This document shows positions 47,320-56,647 of a stretch of 64,000 bases of DNA, in pieces. The notes beneath the pieces were generated by a model. That model made no database searches and was not told where the DNA came from. It worked only from the letters and a program-made list of their open reading frames with translations. How positions within the stretch are numbered: the stretch's first letter is position 1; each line of letters begins with the position of its first letter. This DNA comes from Chloropicon primus. Its lineage: Eukaryota; Chlorophyta; Chloropicophyceae; Chloropicales; Chloropicaceae. The translations under genes and the position numbers were made by a program. The DNA is taken from assembly GCA_023205875.1 (NCBI GenBank), contig CP060763.1:124001-188000 (forward strand), read 5' to 3'.

Positions 47320-49629
47320 ATGCCTCAGCTTCGTTCGAGGAGGAGCGGAGAGGGAGGAGAAGGGGAGGGAGGGAGTCGGCAGCTTCGATCAAGGAGGACG
47401 ACGGCTGGCCAGGGGAAGAAGAAGGGAGGTGCGGGTGCAGGGGAGGGGAAGAACGAGGGAGGGAAGGGGTCGCCCAAGCCGGAGGGAAGGAAGGAGGGTC
47501 AGGTGGCCAAGGCGAAGGCACCTCCTTCGCAGGGCGGTGGTAACTCTGGGAAGACGCCGGTGAGCGGTGACGCGGCGAAGAAGGGGGCACCTTGGTCGGG
47601 AGGTCCCTCGGGGAAGTCGACGCCGGCGAGCGGAGGAGGACAGAAGAGGGCTGCGGCGGCCAAGCGGAACACGCCAGGCGCTGGAGGTTCGGGCAAGAAG
47701 CGGACGTATAACGCCGGGGCGAAGAACAAGAGGAGCGCTCCTGGGGCTGCGGCCGCGGGGAGGAACGTGAACAAGCTCGAGAGGAAGGACACGGAGAGCA
47801 GGGACAAGAGAAACCAGCAGAACAACAACCAGTATGTGAACAACCACAAGCCCGCGAACAACCACGGGGGGGAGGAGGAGGGGTCGACCGCCCCGGTGCC
47901 GGACAAGGCGCAGGTCGGGGGCTCCCCGGCCTACCTGGTGGAGAAGAAGCTAGGCAAAGGAGGCTTCGGCCAGGTCTACACCGGGAGGAGAGTGAACGGA
48001 AGCGAGAGCGTGATCGACGGGGCTCACGCGTACAAGGTTGCCCTCAAGTTCGAGCACAGGAGCAGCAAGGGTTGTGGCTACGGGCCTCCCTACGAGTGGA
48101 GCGTGTATAGCGCTCTGAGCGGCTGCTACGGCATCCCGAGGGTCTCTTACAAGGGGAGGCAGGGAGACTATTACATCATGGTGATGGACCTGCTGGGACC
48201 TTCGTTGTGGGACGTCTGGAACACCCAGAACCAAGTCATGTCCCAGGAGATGGTCGCCTGCATCGCTCTCGAGTCGCTGGTCATCCTCGAGAACTTACAT
48301 TCCAAGGGATACGTCCACGGAGACGTGAAGCCGGAGAACTTCCTTCTCGGCCCTCCTGGCACCCCAAACAGCAACAAGCTTTACTTGGTGGACTTGGGCT
48401 TGGCCACCAGGTGGAGGGACACCGTGTGCAACACTCACATCGAGTATGACCAGAGGCCTGACGTCTTCAGGGGCACGGTGAGGTACGCAAGCGTCCACGC
48501 GCACCTCGGAAGGAACGCGAGCAGGAGAGATGACCTCGAGTCATTGGCTTACACCCTCATGTTCCTCCTCAAGGGGAAGCTTCCCTGGCAGGGCTACCAA
48601 GGGGACAACAAGGGTTTCCTCGTCTGCAAGAAGAAGATGGCCACAAGCGCGGAGCAGATGTGCAAGTACTCCCCCCCAAGCTTCAAGCAGTTCACGGAGT
48701 ACGTCATGAACCTCAAGTACGACGAGGACCCTCGATACAGCTGGATGATCAGCTTGTTCGAGCCCCTCTGCGGCAGTGCGCTGCAGAGGCCAATCAAGAT
48801 CAACGAGTCCACCTTGGCCAAGGTTGGGCAGAAGAGGACGAGGGACATGTTGGATGACCAGGAGGACGAGGAGGCCCCCAAGAAGAAGGTGAGGATCGGC
48901 ATCCCGGCCTTGCAGTGGATCACCGTGTACAACGCCCACAGGCCAATGAAGCAGAGGTATCATTACAACGTGACCTCGATCAGGGTGAGCCAGCACGTCG
49001 AGAAGGGAAATGACGACGGTCTTTTCATCAGCAGCATTGCTTGCTACCAGGAGCTTTGGGCTCTGATCATGGACGCGGGCACGGGGTACACAGAGCAGCT
49101 GTACACTCTGAGCTCGACGTTCCTGCCAAAGGACTGGATCATGGAGCGGTGGGAGGAGGGGTACTACATCACGAGCATCACCGGAAGCAGTGTGGGGCGT
49201 TCCTTCGTGGTCATGAGCAAGGGGACCCCTTACACCCAGCAGTCCTACAAGGTGTCCGACAGCTTCCCCTTCAAGTGGATCAACAAGAAGTGGAAGGAGG
49301 GCTTTTACGTGACGTGCATGGGGACCAGCAACACGAGGTGGGCGGTCGTGATGAGCCGCAACGCAGGCTTTGTCGACCAGGTCGTGGAGTTGGATTTCCA
49401 GTACCCTTCGGAGGGTATCCACAGGAGGTGGGACTCGGGTTTCAGGATAACCTCCTGCGCAGCCACCCCGGATCAGGCCGCCTTTGTCCTGTCGATTCCT
49501 CGCAAGAGGCCAATCGACGAGACGCAGGAGACTCTCCGTACCTCAGCCTTCCCAAGCGCACACGTGAAGGAGAAGTGGGGGAAGAACCTCTACATTGCCA
49601 GCGTGGCGTACGGAAGGACGGTGAGCTGA
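47320..49629 (+). CDS. MUT9-like (MLK/PPK) nuclear protein kinase
   Basis: A single exon of 769 residues. A 200-residue basic Gly/Lys/Arg-rich N-terminus precedes a casein-kinase-1-like domain starting near residue 210 ([16 protein letters not shown]). Catalytic blocks: [13 protein letters not shown] (HGD in place of HRD, usual in this group), [12 protein letters not shown] (DLG in place of DFG) and [15 protein letters not shown]. The C-terminal domain from about 525 is diagnostic of plant and green-algal MLKs: [90 protein letters not shown]9 of Chlamydomonas phosphorylates histone H3 and is needed for transgene silencing; Arabidopsis homologues act in light and clock signalling. Confidence 0.95.
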   Translation: MPQLRSRRSGEGGEGEGGSRQLRSRRTTAGQGKKKGGAGAGEGKNEGGKGSPKPEGRKEGQVAKAKAPPSQGGGNSGKTPVSGDAAKKGAPWSGGPSGKSTPASGGGQKRAAAAKRNTPGAGGSGKKRTYNAGAKNKRSAPGAAAAGRNVNKLERKDTESRDKRNQQNNNQYVNNHKPANNHGGEEEGSTAPVPDKAQVGGSPAYLVEKKLGKGGFGQVYTGRRVNGSESVIDGAHAYKVALKFEHRSSKGCGYGPPYEWSVYSALSGCYGIPRVSYKGRQGDYYIMVMDLLGPSLWDVWNTQNQVMSQEMVACIALESLVILENLHSKGYVHGDVKPENFLLGPPGTPNSNKLYLVDLGLATRWRDTVCNTHIEYDQRPDVFRGTVRYASVHAHLGRNASRRDDLESLAYTLMFLLKGKLPWQGYQGDNKGFLVCKKKMATSAEQMCKYSPPSFKQFTEYVMNLKYDEDPRYSWMISLFEPLCGSALQRPIKINESTLAKVGQKRTRDMLDDQEDEEAPKKKVRIGIPALQWITVYNAHRPMKQRYHYNVTSIRVSQHVEKGNDDGLFISSIACYQELWALIMDAGTGYTEQLYTLSSTFLPKDWIMERWEEGYYITSITGSSVGRSFVVMSKGTPYTQQSYKVSDSFPFKWINKKWKEGFYVTCMGTSNTRWAVVMSRNAGFVDQVVELDFQYPSEGIHRRWDSGFRITSCAATPDQAAFVLSIPRKRPIDETQETLRTSAFPSAHVKEKWGKNLYIASVAYGRTVS

Positions 49630-49719
49630 TTTCAATCAGCCTGGATTTGTGTAACTGTGTGTTCCTTTATCAGAAAACCTTTTATTGTAATACAAGCTTT
49701 TTTCCCCTCTTGCCCTTTC

Positions 49720-51174
49720 TTAGACGAGGAGGAAGTCCTTCTTTATCTCGTCGAAGCTCTTCCCTTTGGTTTCACTGCAGACACGGTTCACGAACACCAG
49801 AGCGCAAAGGCAAGACAGCGCGAAGACGGCGTACAGAGCGCTGACGCCAAACTGGCTTGTGAGCTGCAAGAAATACTGCCCGATCAGGATGTTCATGATC
49901 CAGTGGGTGGTGAAGGCTACGCTGCTCGCTTGGGCCCTGCAATCTCCGCCAATTTCGCTCACGTACATGCCTGGGATGGCACCCGCGCCCAGCGCGAAGC
50001 TGAACATGTAAGCAAGGATGCTGGCCAGGATGACCAGGGGAGCGAAGGGCAAGCTGTGGGAGAGTCCAGAGCTCGAGACCACAGACAGCACGCCCAAGGT
50101 CAGCGCCATACCCCCGTACGAAACTTGCATCAGCTGCTTCCTGCCGGCCCTGTCCACCAGGTAGCCGGTGAACATTGTTCCGACGAGGTTGACGAGCCCC
50201 ACGATGAGCGAGGCCACCGCTGGGTTTTGCACGCCGATGTCGTGAAACATGCTGCTCGAGAAGAAGACGATGCTGTTGATGCCCGACATCTGCTGGAACA
50301 CGAACATGAGCACGGACACGACCAAGACTTTCCTGTAAGCCTTTGAAAAAATGCTCTCCCCCCCTCCCTCGGCAGGCTTAGAGCTCTCCACGTCGTTCAC
50401 CTCCACGTCCCGGGACTCGCCCCAGAGCCTCAGCGCCTGCTTCTCCGCCTCGTCGACCTTCCCCCTGGATGCCAAGAAGGCGGGGGTCTCCGGCAGGAAC
50501 GTGGCCGCAAGAAGGGCAAGCAGGGCACCGGGAACCGCAGCGATCCCGAACATGGCACGCCACTGGTGCGGCGCGTACACCAAGTTCGCGAGCAGCCCAA
50601 GAACGATCCCGAGGCAGATGGTGAGCTGATTGACGCTCCCAAGGCTTCCCCTGAGATTCTTTGGAGACACCTCGCTGATGTAGAGCGGAACGAGGGAGCT
50701 GGCAATCCCAATCCCAACGCCAGTGAGAAAGCGGCCGGCGAGTATCCCAGGCAAGCTCGTCGCCGAGAAGACACAGAGCCCAGGTCCAACCGCAAGAAGG
50801 ACGCCACAATACAATTGACTCATCCTTCTTCCACATGCGTCCACAATCTTGCCAGCAACCAGACTCCCTACCGTGGCGCCCACGAGGAGCGTGCTCACGA
50901 TGCTCCCCTGCGCCGTCAGGTTGTTCGCCACTCCAGTCGCACTCCGAGCAATGGCCTCGAGCGGGCCATTCACAACCGCGAGGTTGTACCCGAAGGCAAA
51001 GGCACCGAGGGCGGACACGAACGCGCAAGCGACGGCAACCGACGACGACGACGATGACGACGACGACAGAGACGAAGCAGCTTCACTCGACGACGACTTT
51101 CCGACGACAATATCCTTATCCCTCGTCGTCGTCGTCGTCGTCGTCATCCCTTTCCCTCTCGCTCGGAACGCCAT
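49720..51174 (-). CDS. sugar/H+ symporter of the plastidic glucose-transporter type
   Basis: A single exon of 484 residues. It belongs to the major facilitator sugar porter family with about twelve helices. Signatures: FGYNLAVVNGPLEAI, AGRFLTGVGIGIASSLVPLY, SEVSPKNLRGSLGSVNQL, LPETPAFLASRG, FQQMSGINSIVFFSSSMF, GYLVDRAGRK and SETKGKSFDEI. This set is closest to plant pGlcT, which exports glucose from starch breakdown across the plastid envelope. The N-terminus has Thr and Ser runs and fits a transit peptide. ATGs at 51348 and 51174 are possible; the latter is used. The presence of alpha-glucan phosphorylase nearby is suggestive but not evidence of linkage. Confidence 0.85.
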   Translation of the reverse strand: MAFRARGKGMTTTTTTTRDKDIVVGKSSSSEAASSLSSSSSSSSSVAVACAFVSALGAFAFGYNLAVVNGPLEAIARSATGVANNLTAQGSIVSTLLVGATVGSLVAGKIVDACGRRMSQLYCGVLLAVGPGLCVFSATSLPGILAGRFLTGVGIGIASSLVPLYISEVSPKNLRGSLGSVNQLTICLGIVLGLLANLVYAPHQWRAMFGIAAVPGALLALLAATFLPETPAFLASRGKVDEAEKQALRLWGESRDVEVNDVESSKPAEGGGESIFSKAYRKVLVVSVLMFVFQQMSGINSIVFFSSSMFHDIGVQNPAVASLIVGLVNLVGTMFTGYLVDRAGRKQLMQVSYGGMALTLGVLSVVSSSGLSHSLPFAPLVILASILAYMFSFALGAGAIPGMYVSEIGGDCRAQASSVAFTTHWIMNILIGQYFLQLTSQFGVSALYAVFALSCLCALVFVNRVCSETKGKSFDEIKKDFLLV

Positions 51175-51202
51175 CCTCTTCGCTGAGGGCTGGGGACACC
51201 CC

Positions 51203-51240
51203 CGCGTAACGGCCGAGGGGGCACAATTTCGTAACGCTCG
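51203..51240 (-). promoter_or_regulatory. paired CGTAACG elements before the sugar transporter
   Basis: CGTAACGG near 51204 and CGTAACGCTC at 51230 lie about 30 and 55 bp upstream of the ATG at 51174. The rest of 51241-51700 holds CT- and GA-rich runs and no recognised gene. Confidence 0.4.
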
Positions 51241-51700
51241 CCTTGCAGGTCCCCTGTTCCTGTTCCTGGTGATGGTACTGGTGGTGGTACTGGTGTTGTG
51301 GACGACTCCTCTGTCTTGAGACAGGACAACTCGCGGTGGGCTCCACATCTTCCTGGAGGTTTGGTGGTGCCAGCTGGAGGGGACAGGAGGAGGGGAGGGA
51401 AAAAACGTGATCAAGGTAGAGCTAGATCACGACTACCGAGGAGGATGGATGGAGAGGGGTGGTGCGGCATCAAGGGAGAGGAAGGAGAAGGAGTGGACTC
51501 TTTCTTTCTTTCTCTGTGTCTCTCTTTGTTTGTCTTTGTCTCTTTCTCTGATGATCTGTGAGTTGAAGGAAGGATCAATCACAAAAGGTGGATGTTGATG
51601 GATGGGTGGACTCTCGTGTTGCGTTGCGCCCACCTCTCCGTGTCTTGGTCTCCCCGTCACCATGGATTGGTTGATTGAAAAGCGCTACTCATTCACTCAC

Positions 51701-52543
51701 TTATTTGGTGGTCGTCATCACCTCGTAAACCACCGGAAGAACGGAAATGGCAACGATGCCGAGGACCACCAGCGTGAAGTTATGCTGGACGAAGGGCAGG
51801 TTGCCGAAGAAGAACCCCAGCAGGGTGAAGCTGGTCGTCCAAGCGATGGCGCCCACGACGTTGTAGATCGAGAACTCTCTCCACTCCATGCTGCCCACGC
51901 CGGCTACAAAGGGAGCGAACGTTCTTACGATCGGCACAAACCTCGCGAGGACGATCGTTTTCGGTCCGTGCTTTCCATAGAATCTCTCCGTTTTCTCGAT
52001 GTTTTTCGAGGAGATCAGGCCGCTCGCCAGGATCCTCCGGCCGACCCACTGGCCCACGCAGTAGTTCACAGCATCGCCCGCGACGGCAGCCACGAGCAAG
52101 ACAAGAATAACAGTCTGCAGCTTGAGGCTGCCGAGGGCAGCAAAGGTCCCGCAAGCGAACAGTAGGCTGTCCCCTGGCAGGAACGGCGTCACAACCAACC
52201 CAGTCTCGCAGAAGACAATGGCTGCGAGAAGACCGTACGTCTGACACACACATGAGCACATGCACGGAGAGAGAGAGAGAGAAGGAGACTCGTCAGTTGT
52301 TGACGGCGACGGTGGCATTTTGTTTTGGGGTCTCACCTTTTGCTCCCCGAACTTGGATATGATTGCCATCAAGTGCTTGTCGAGGTGGAGCATGAAACTG
52401 ATGCACTGCTGGACCAAAGTCACGGACGTTGAGTCCCGGCCAGCAGCAAGAGCGCTCGGCGAGAGCGCCGAACCCCATAAGAGCGTCGCACCAATCACCG
52501 CAAGGGCAAGCATTTTCGCCGCCCTCCGTGAAAGGCGATGCAT
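51701..52543 (-). CDS. DedA/VTT-domain membrane protein
   Basis: Two exons, 52543-52337 and 52240-51701, 248 residues; the join gives KFGEQKTYGLLAAIVFCE. The VTT (DedA, SNARE-associated) domain is clear: GLVVTPFLPGDSLLFACGTF, AAVAGDAVNYCVGQWVG, FYGKHGPKTIVLARFVPIVR, FAPFVAGVGSMEWREFSIYN and GAIAWTTSFTLLGFFFG. The family includes bacterial undecaprenyl-phosphate flippases and eukaryotic lipid scramblases. Exon 1 encodes a basic start and a hydrophobic stretch ending in SALAAG, so targeting to an organelle or secretion is possible. The sense strand of the 96-nt intron has CT then GT tracts ending at the acceptor. Confidence 0.85.
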   Translation of the reverse strand: MHRLSRRAAKMLALAVIGATLLWGSALSPSALAAGRDSTSVTLVQQCISFMLHLDKHLMAIISKFGEQKVRPQNKMPPSPSTTDESPSLSLSPCMCSCVCQTYGLLAAIVFCETGLVVTPFLPGDSLLFACGTFAALGSLKLQTVILVLLVAAVAGDAVNYCVGQWVGRRILASGLISSKNIEKTERFYGKHGPKTIVLARFVPIVRTFAPFVAGVGSMEWREFSIYNVVGAIAWTTSFTLLGFFFGNLPFVQHNFTLVVLGIVAISVLPVVYEVMTTTK

Positions 52544-52884
52544 CCACGCTCCCCTGACCCCGACCACCCCCCGTGGCCAGGACAAATCACGCAAGGAGCA
52601 TGCCGCTTCCCTTCCCTCTTGTGCATCCCAACACAGGCCAGACCTGGCCTTGTCGCGAGACCTCGTCGTCGCTCCAGGTTTTCGTCGCCTGTCCTTGCTG
52701 AATCTGGCCAGGAGGAGGGGCTTGCTCGATGCTGCCCTGCATCCGCTCGCCGATCTCAGCCGCCCTCTTACCCCTCTGCTCCCTGCACCGCCGCTGTCAT
52801 CATTTTATCAACAACATCATCATCAACAACAACAACAACATCAACATCATCATTCATGGATCAGTTTGTTTCATGGTCAAGAGA

Positions 52885-52935
52885 ACTCCGTTCCTTTCGA
52901 GGGAGGTATCGTTGGAAAGATCTCGTCATGAAAGT
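52885..52935 (-). promoter_or_regulatory. promoter element of the DedA gene region
   Basis: A forward copy with GAAAG at 52915: CCGTTCCTTTCGAGGGAGG, then TATCGTTGGAAAGATCTCG. It points to the minus gene at 52543 and is further from the ATG (about 340 bp) than most copies. ATC/ATCAAC-type runs lie at 52795-52855. I see no gene between 52544 and 53148. Confidence 0.55.
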
Positions 52936-53093
52936 TTCCATCGTGACTTCTCCACTCCTCGCTGCTTCCTCCCTCGACCGCCAGAGCGTCCACTCACCTC
53001 GGTCTCATGAGACTCCCGCCAAAAAAATGAAGAAAAAAAACCCTCAAAATTTTCCTTTTTTTTAGCGGGAAAAAATTCTCACTTTTAGTTTCA

Positions 53094-53094
<1 letters not shown>

Positions 53095-53141
<47 letters not shown>
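53095..53141 (+). repeat. (GAC)n trinucleotide run in the 5' leader
   Basis: About 15 uninterrupted ACG/GAC triplets end a few bases before the ATG at 53149. Confidence 0.9.
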
Positions 53142-53144
<3 letters not shown>

Positions 53145-53148
53145 CGCC

Positions 53149-53654
53149 ATGTACCTGCTGAAGCCTTACCTCGCCGCAATCGGCGCACTCCTCGTGGTAC
53201 GTTCATGGCGCATCAACGAAACCCTTTGCGTCATCAAAAACACAAAAACTTTTTTTTCACTCTCCAAAAAGAGGATGACCACGTGATGATGATGATCGTT
53301 GGTTTGTTTTTGTTTTGTTTTGTTTTTGGAGCCCTCACTTGAAAGGAACGCCTCACGGATCGGGTGGAAGCAAGGGATCCCATCCCCGACCACGCATTCG
53401 TGCATTCGTGCATACATTCATGCAGGCAGGCAGGCAGCTGCACGTGATGTTGTTCAGGATGAGGATCAACTGACTCGTTGCTGCTTCTTCTTTCTGATTT
53501 TGTTTTTTCTTGTGTCAAGATGACGAGCTTCTACCTCATGACGAGGCCAGATTGTGCAGTGAAGTGTTACTTGAATTTGCTTAGCGCCACGACGGAGGAA
53601 GGTAAGACCAACACCGACCAGTGGGGTTGGTATGTGTTGTGCTGACAAGCTTGT

Positions 53655-53691
<37 letters not shown>

Positions 53692-54083
53692 GTCTCTGTC
53701 TCTGTCTCTGTCTCTGTCTCTGTCTTGGTTGGTCTGCATGTGTAGCGGGCTCCTGGCTCAAGTCCTTCAACGTGGAGGGAGGAAGAAGCAGCATGTGGCA
53801 GTCCCCCATGTACCCGCTGACGATCCACCTTGTGCAGGTGGGAGGCTGTGCGTTCTTCTGCTTGGGCCTTATCCTGTTGGCCTCCACGACCATCGGGAGT
53901 GCGAAGAGGTTCACCGAAGGGTCCTGCCTGCTCCTCGCACTTACTGCGTACTGCTTCCTGTTGAAGGATGACGTGATGAAGTTCCAAAGCAAGCTCAGCG
54001 GTGTCGTCGCCATCAACGTCGTCCTTCTGACGGCCTCTCTCATTGTGAACCGGATGGTAGCGGCAAAGAAAAAGTCGGATTGA
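53149..54083 (+). CDS. small four-helix membrane protein of unknown family
   Basis: Three exons, 53149-53196, 53520-53601 and 53746-54083, 155 residues; joins give ALLVMTSFYLMTRPDCAV and TTEEAGSWLKSFNVEG. Hydrophobic segments are YLLKPYLAAIGALLVMTSFY, VQVGGCAFFCLGLILLAS, CLLLALTAYCFLL and VVAINVVLLTASLIVN, ending in a basic AAKKKSD tail. No family is recognised. The splice sites and phases are consistent, and the last exon has the coding look of the window, so the gene is probably real. Intron 1 contains a promoter-element half copy; intron 2 contains a long sense-strand (CT)n followed by (TCTG)n. Confidence 0.65.
53322..53352 (+). promoter_or_regulatory. intronic partial promoter element
   Basis: A reverse partial copy (TTTTTGGAGCCCTCACTTG then AAAGGAACG) in intron 1 of the small membrane protein, with the direction expected for a plus gene. 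Confidence 0.35.
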
Positions 54084-54211
54084 AGGACAAAGGAGAAGGA
54101 ACAAGGCATGGCGGTTTTGCGTCCACGGCTTTCGGCTCAAAGACACCAAGAAAAATACCCATCATCTAAAGTGTTTCCATGTAATCTACTATGAACGCAA
54201 CTATGAACGCT

Positions 54212-55603
54212 TCACGCGAGGAGGTCCAGGTCCACGAGCGGATTCTCCGTCAGGAAGTTCTGGTACAACTCGCAGTTCGAGATGGATTTGTGGAGAATCC
54301 TCTTCTGGCACAGCCTCCACTGCACGGCTAGCTTCATCGTCTCGTCCTCCGCTTCGCCGCCGTCGTCGCTGCTGAGGTCGTTCAGGATCTTCTCGTCCTC
54401 CTCGACTCGAGTGGGGAACATCTCAAGCCTCGTTCGCAGGACCTCCTTCAGGAACGCAAAGGCCTTGCTCTCGAGGGCCACCGAGACCGGGCTCCCCTGC
54501 AGAATTCTTTGCTTCCACTTTGCCGAGTCCTTGGCATTCTGGTCGCACGCCACTTTCCACCTCACGAGGCAAAGGAGGTCCCAGCCGGGGAATCCGTTCT
54601 GGTACACCTCGTAGGAAGAGCCCTCCAACTGCAGCGCGGCGTCCTCAAGGACGCTGTCGGGAAGGACGCCGTCAAGCCTGACTGAGTCTTGGGCGTTATC
54701 CTCAATCAGAAACCCATAGATCTCGATCAGCGATCGGTTGTCGTACATGCCGTACGTGACGAAAATTTGTTCCCCCTTCTTGTAGCACCTCTCCCCAGTC
54801 TTGAACACGAAAGACTGGGTCCTCTCGTCGTAGACCCCCGAGCCACTGACTCCCTCAAAGGCGCTTTCCCCCCTCTTCCTCTTCTTCTTCCCTGCCATCA
54901 CCCTCTCCCAGTGGTCGACGAAAGCTTGTGGAAGTCCAGTCGGATCCGGGCCCGCGGGGGGGCAGTAGTTGAAGAGGTCTCCGATGGGGCACAGGCCCCC
55001 CGCCTCGTCCCCCGTGCCCGGAAGGTACACGCTCCTGCTGAGGATTGTTGACGTGGCCCAGAGAAACTCATCGAAGGAGAATCTCGTTGGACACGACAAC
55101 GAAGCCGTTTGTCCTTCCCCTGATCCAAACGCGCACAGCTTCTTGTAGTTCTCCAGAAGCTTGTCCCTCAAATCGGCGTGGTGCTGCTCGAAGCTCCGGT
55201 CCTGCAGCTCCCTCGCCACAGGCTTGCTCCAGTGGCACAGCAGGGCGTACGAGCCGGGCAGACTCCGCACGTACAAGTCGAAGGGCGACTTGTCCTTCCT
55301 TTCCCTTTCCCTCAGCAGGGCAAGGGCGAGAACATCCGTCGAGCTCAATCCCGGTATCTTCCTCTTGCTCCTCATGATCAGACCAAGAGGAATCCGGAGA
55401 ACCTCCGAGTGAGGCTCCAAGTCCCTGGTCGCCACAATACCTCTGCCCCCCTCCTCCACCTTCTCCGCCCTCGCGTTCTTCAGCTCCAGACCTCGAGACC
55501 TCGCCCAATCCAGCAAATCACGCACAGCATCCGAGCAAGGGGAGGAGCACGAAGCCGCCTCCGCAGATGTAACGCCCGCCGTCATCGTCCTCTCCGGCTC
55601 CAT
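54212..55603 (-). CDS. SET-domain protein methyltransferase (SETD3/SETD4/LSMT type)
   Basis: A single exon of 463 residues. The split SET domain is visible: GRGIVATRDLEPHSEVLRIP, LALALLRERERKDKSPFDLY, DEFLWATSTILSRSVYLP, then CPIGDLFNYCPP where most relatives have a DxxNH motif, and the C-terminal EQIFVTYGMYDNRSLIEIYGF. A Rubis-subs-bind-like helical region follows. A lysine- or histidine-methyltransferase role is inferred from the family; the substrate cannot be told. A Lys/Arg insertion (AGKKKRKRGE) sits between the two SET halves. The usual motif His is Tyr (FNYCPP), so activity is uncertain. The ATG is clear. Confidence 0.85.
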   Translation of the reverse strand: MEPERTMTAGVTSAEAASCSSPCSDAVRDLLDWARSRGLELKNARAEKVEEGGRGIVATRDLEPHSEVLRIPLGLIMRSKRKIPGLSSTDVLALALLRERERKDKSPFDLYVRSLPGSYALLCHWSKPVARELQDRSFEQHHADLRDKLLENYKKLCAFGSGEGQTASLSCPTRFSFDEFLWATSTILSRSVYLPGTGDEAGGLCPIGDLFNYCPPAGPDPTGLPQAFVDHWERVMAGKKKRKRGESAFEGVSGSGVYDERTQSFVFKTGERCYKKGEQIFVTYGMYDNRSLIEIYGFLIEDNAQDSVRLDGVLPDSVLEDAALQLEGSSYEVYQNGFPGWDLLCLVRWKVACDQNAKDSAKWKQRILQGSPVSVALESKAFAFLKEVLRTRLEMFPTRVEEDEKILNDLSSDDGGEAEDETMKLAVQWRLCQKRILHKSISNCELYQNFLTENPLVDLDLLA

Positions 55604-55699
55604 GATTGACGTCGTGCTGCATCAATGCACCAAATCCAATCAACCCAATCAATCAATCAATCCAGTGAGAAACCGAAGTGGACCTACCTCGAAGATGAG

Positions 55700-55917
55700 A
55701 CGTGTGAGGTATCGATGGAAAGCTCTTGAGATGCTCCAGCCCTTCTTGCGGTCCCCTTGAACCCTCGCCTCTCGACCCAATCACGGAATCGACCGGAGCA
55801 AACAAACTGTTTGATCCCATTCCCAAACACACTCGGTGATGATGATGATGTTGTTGTGAAGTTGATCCGAAACCGTTCTCGTCGAGTGAGTGGTTGTTAG
55901 GAAGCTCACGAGACGCT
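55700..55917 (-). promoter_or_regulatory. two phased promoter elements of the SET-domain gene
   Basis: Forward copies have their core at 55718 (GTGAGGTATCGATGGAAAGC then TCTTGAGATGC) and 55900 (GTCGAGTGAGTGGTTGTTAG then GAAGCTCACGAGACGC), 182 bp apart. Confidence 0.6.
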
Positions 55918-55988
55918 GTATCTCATCGACGAGGCCTCCTCCCCTCCCCACCCCCCTTCCGTCCTCCTCCTTGGCAAAGAGAAGGGAG

Positions 55989-55989
<1 letters not shown>

Positions 55990-56036
<47 letters not shown>

Positions 56037-56038
56037 TA

Positions 56039-56099
<61 letters not shown>
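55990..56099 (+). repeat. long CT microsatellite with TATC interruptions
   Basis: About 110 bp of (CT)n interrupted by single A bases giving CTAT steps. It is the longest simple repeat in the window. Confidence 0.95.
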
Positions 56100-56100
<1 letters not shown>

Positions 56101-56647
56101 GTCGTCGAGTGAGGAAAGTGTCCTCATAATGAAGGTCTTTCCTCCTTCCTCCTTCCAGGGCATCGCATCGCATCGTGAATGGACCACCGCCAAGGGATAA
56201 GCTCCTCCTTCCTCCCGGTGCTTCATCTTGTCGACCAGGAGTGCTGCAGCGCAATCAATTGGATACTCAACAACCATCACCAACACCATCACATCACCAA
56301 CACCAACACCAACACCATCAGCATCATCAGCATCGTACTGAGGATACCTCCCTTTTGACCCAGGCGCTTGAGCATCGAGGGCAGGGCATCACCATTGCTT
56401 GGTATTAGCTCCTCATTCGGTGCTGGTGCATCTTGCGTTTGTTTGTTTGTGGACCAGGAGTGCTGCTGCTCCAACATCGTCCCACTACTGCAGCATCCTT
56501 CATCCTCATCCTCATCCTCATCATCAGCTTGCTGGAGGACACGGGAGAAGGCACTCGGACCAGAACAGAGCATCACCATCATTACTTAGTGGTTGGCCAG
56601 CTTCTTTGCTCCCAGCAGTCTCACCTCGCTTGACTTGACTTGACTTG
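56100..56647 (+). other. intergenic stretch with short repeats, no gene recognised
   Basis: It holds ACCAACACCATC-type and CATCCTCATC-type runs and a twice-occurring GACCAGGAGTGCTGC (about 56236 and 56452). An upstream exon of the ApaG gene could be hidden here but I cannot define one. Confidence 0.4.

Noticed and set aside
344-55917. The recurrent element as a dispersed miniature transposon
   Set aside because: Copies lack constant ends and target duplications, vary internally while keeping a core, follow gene direction and keep about 180-bp spacing. A promoter element fits better.
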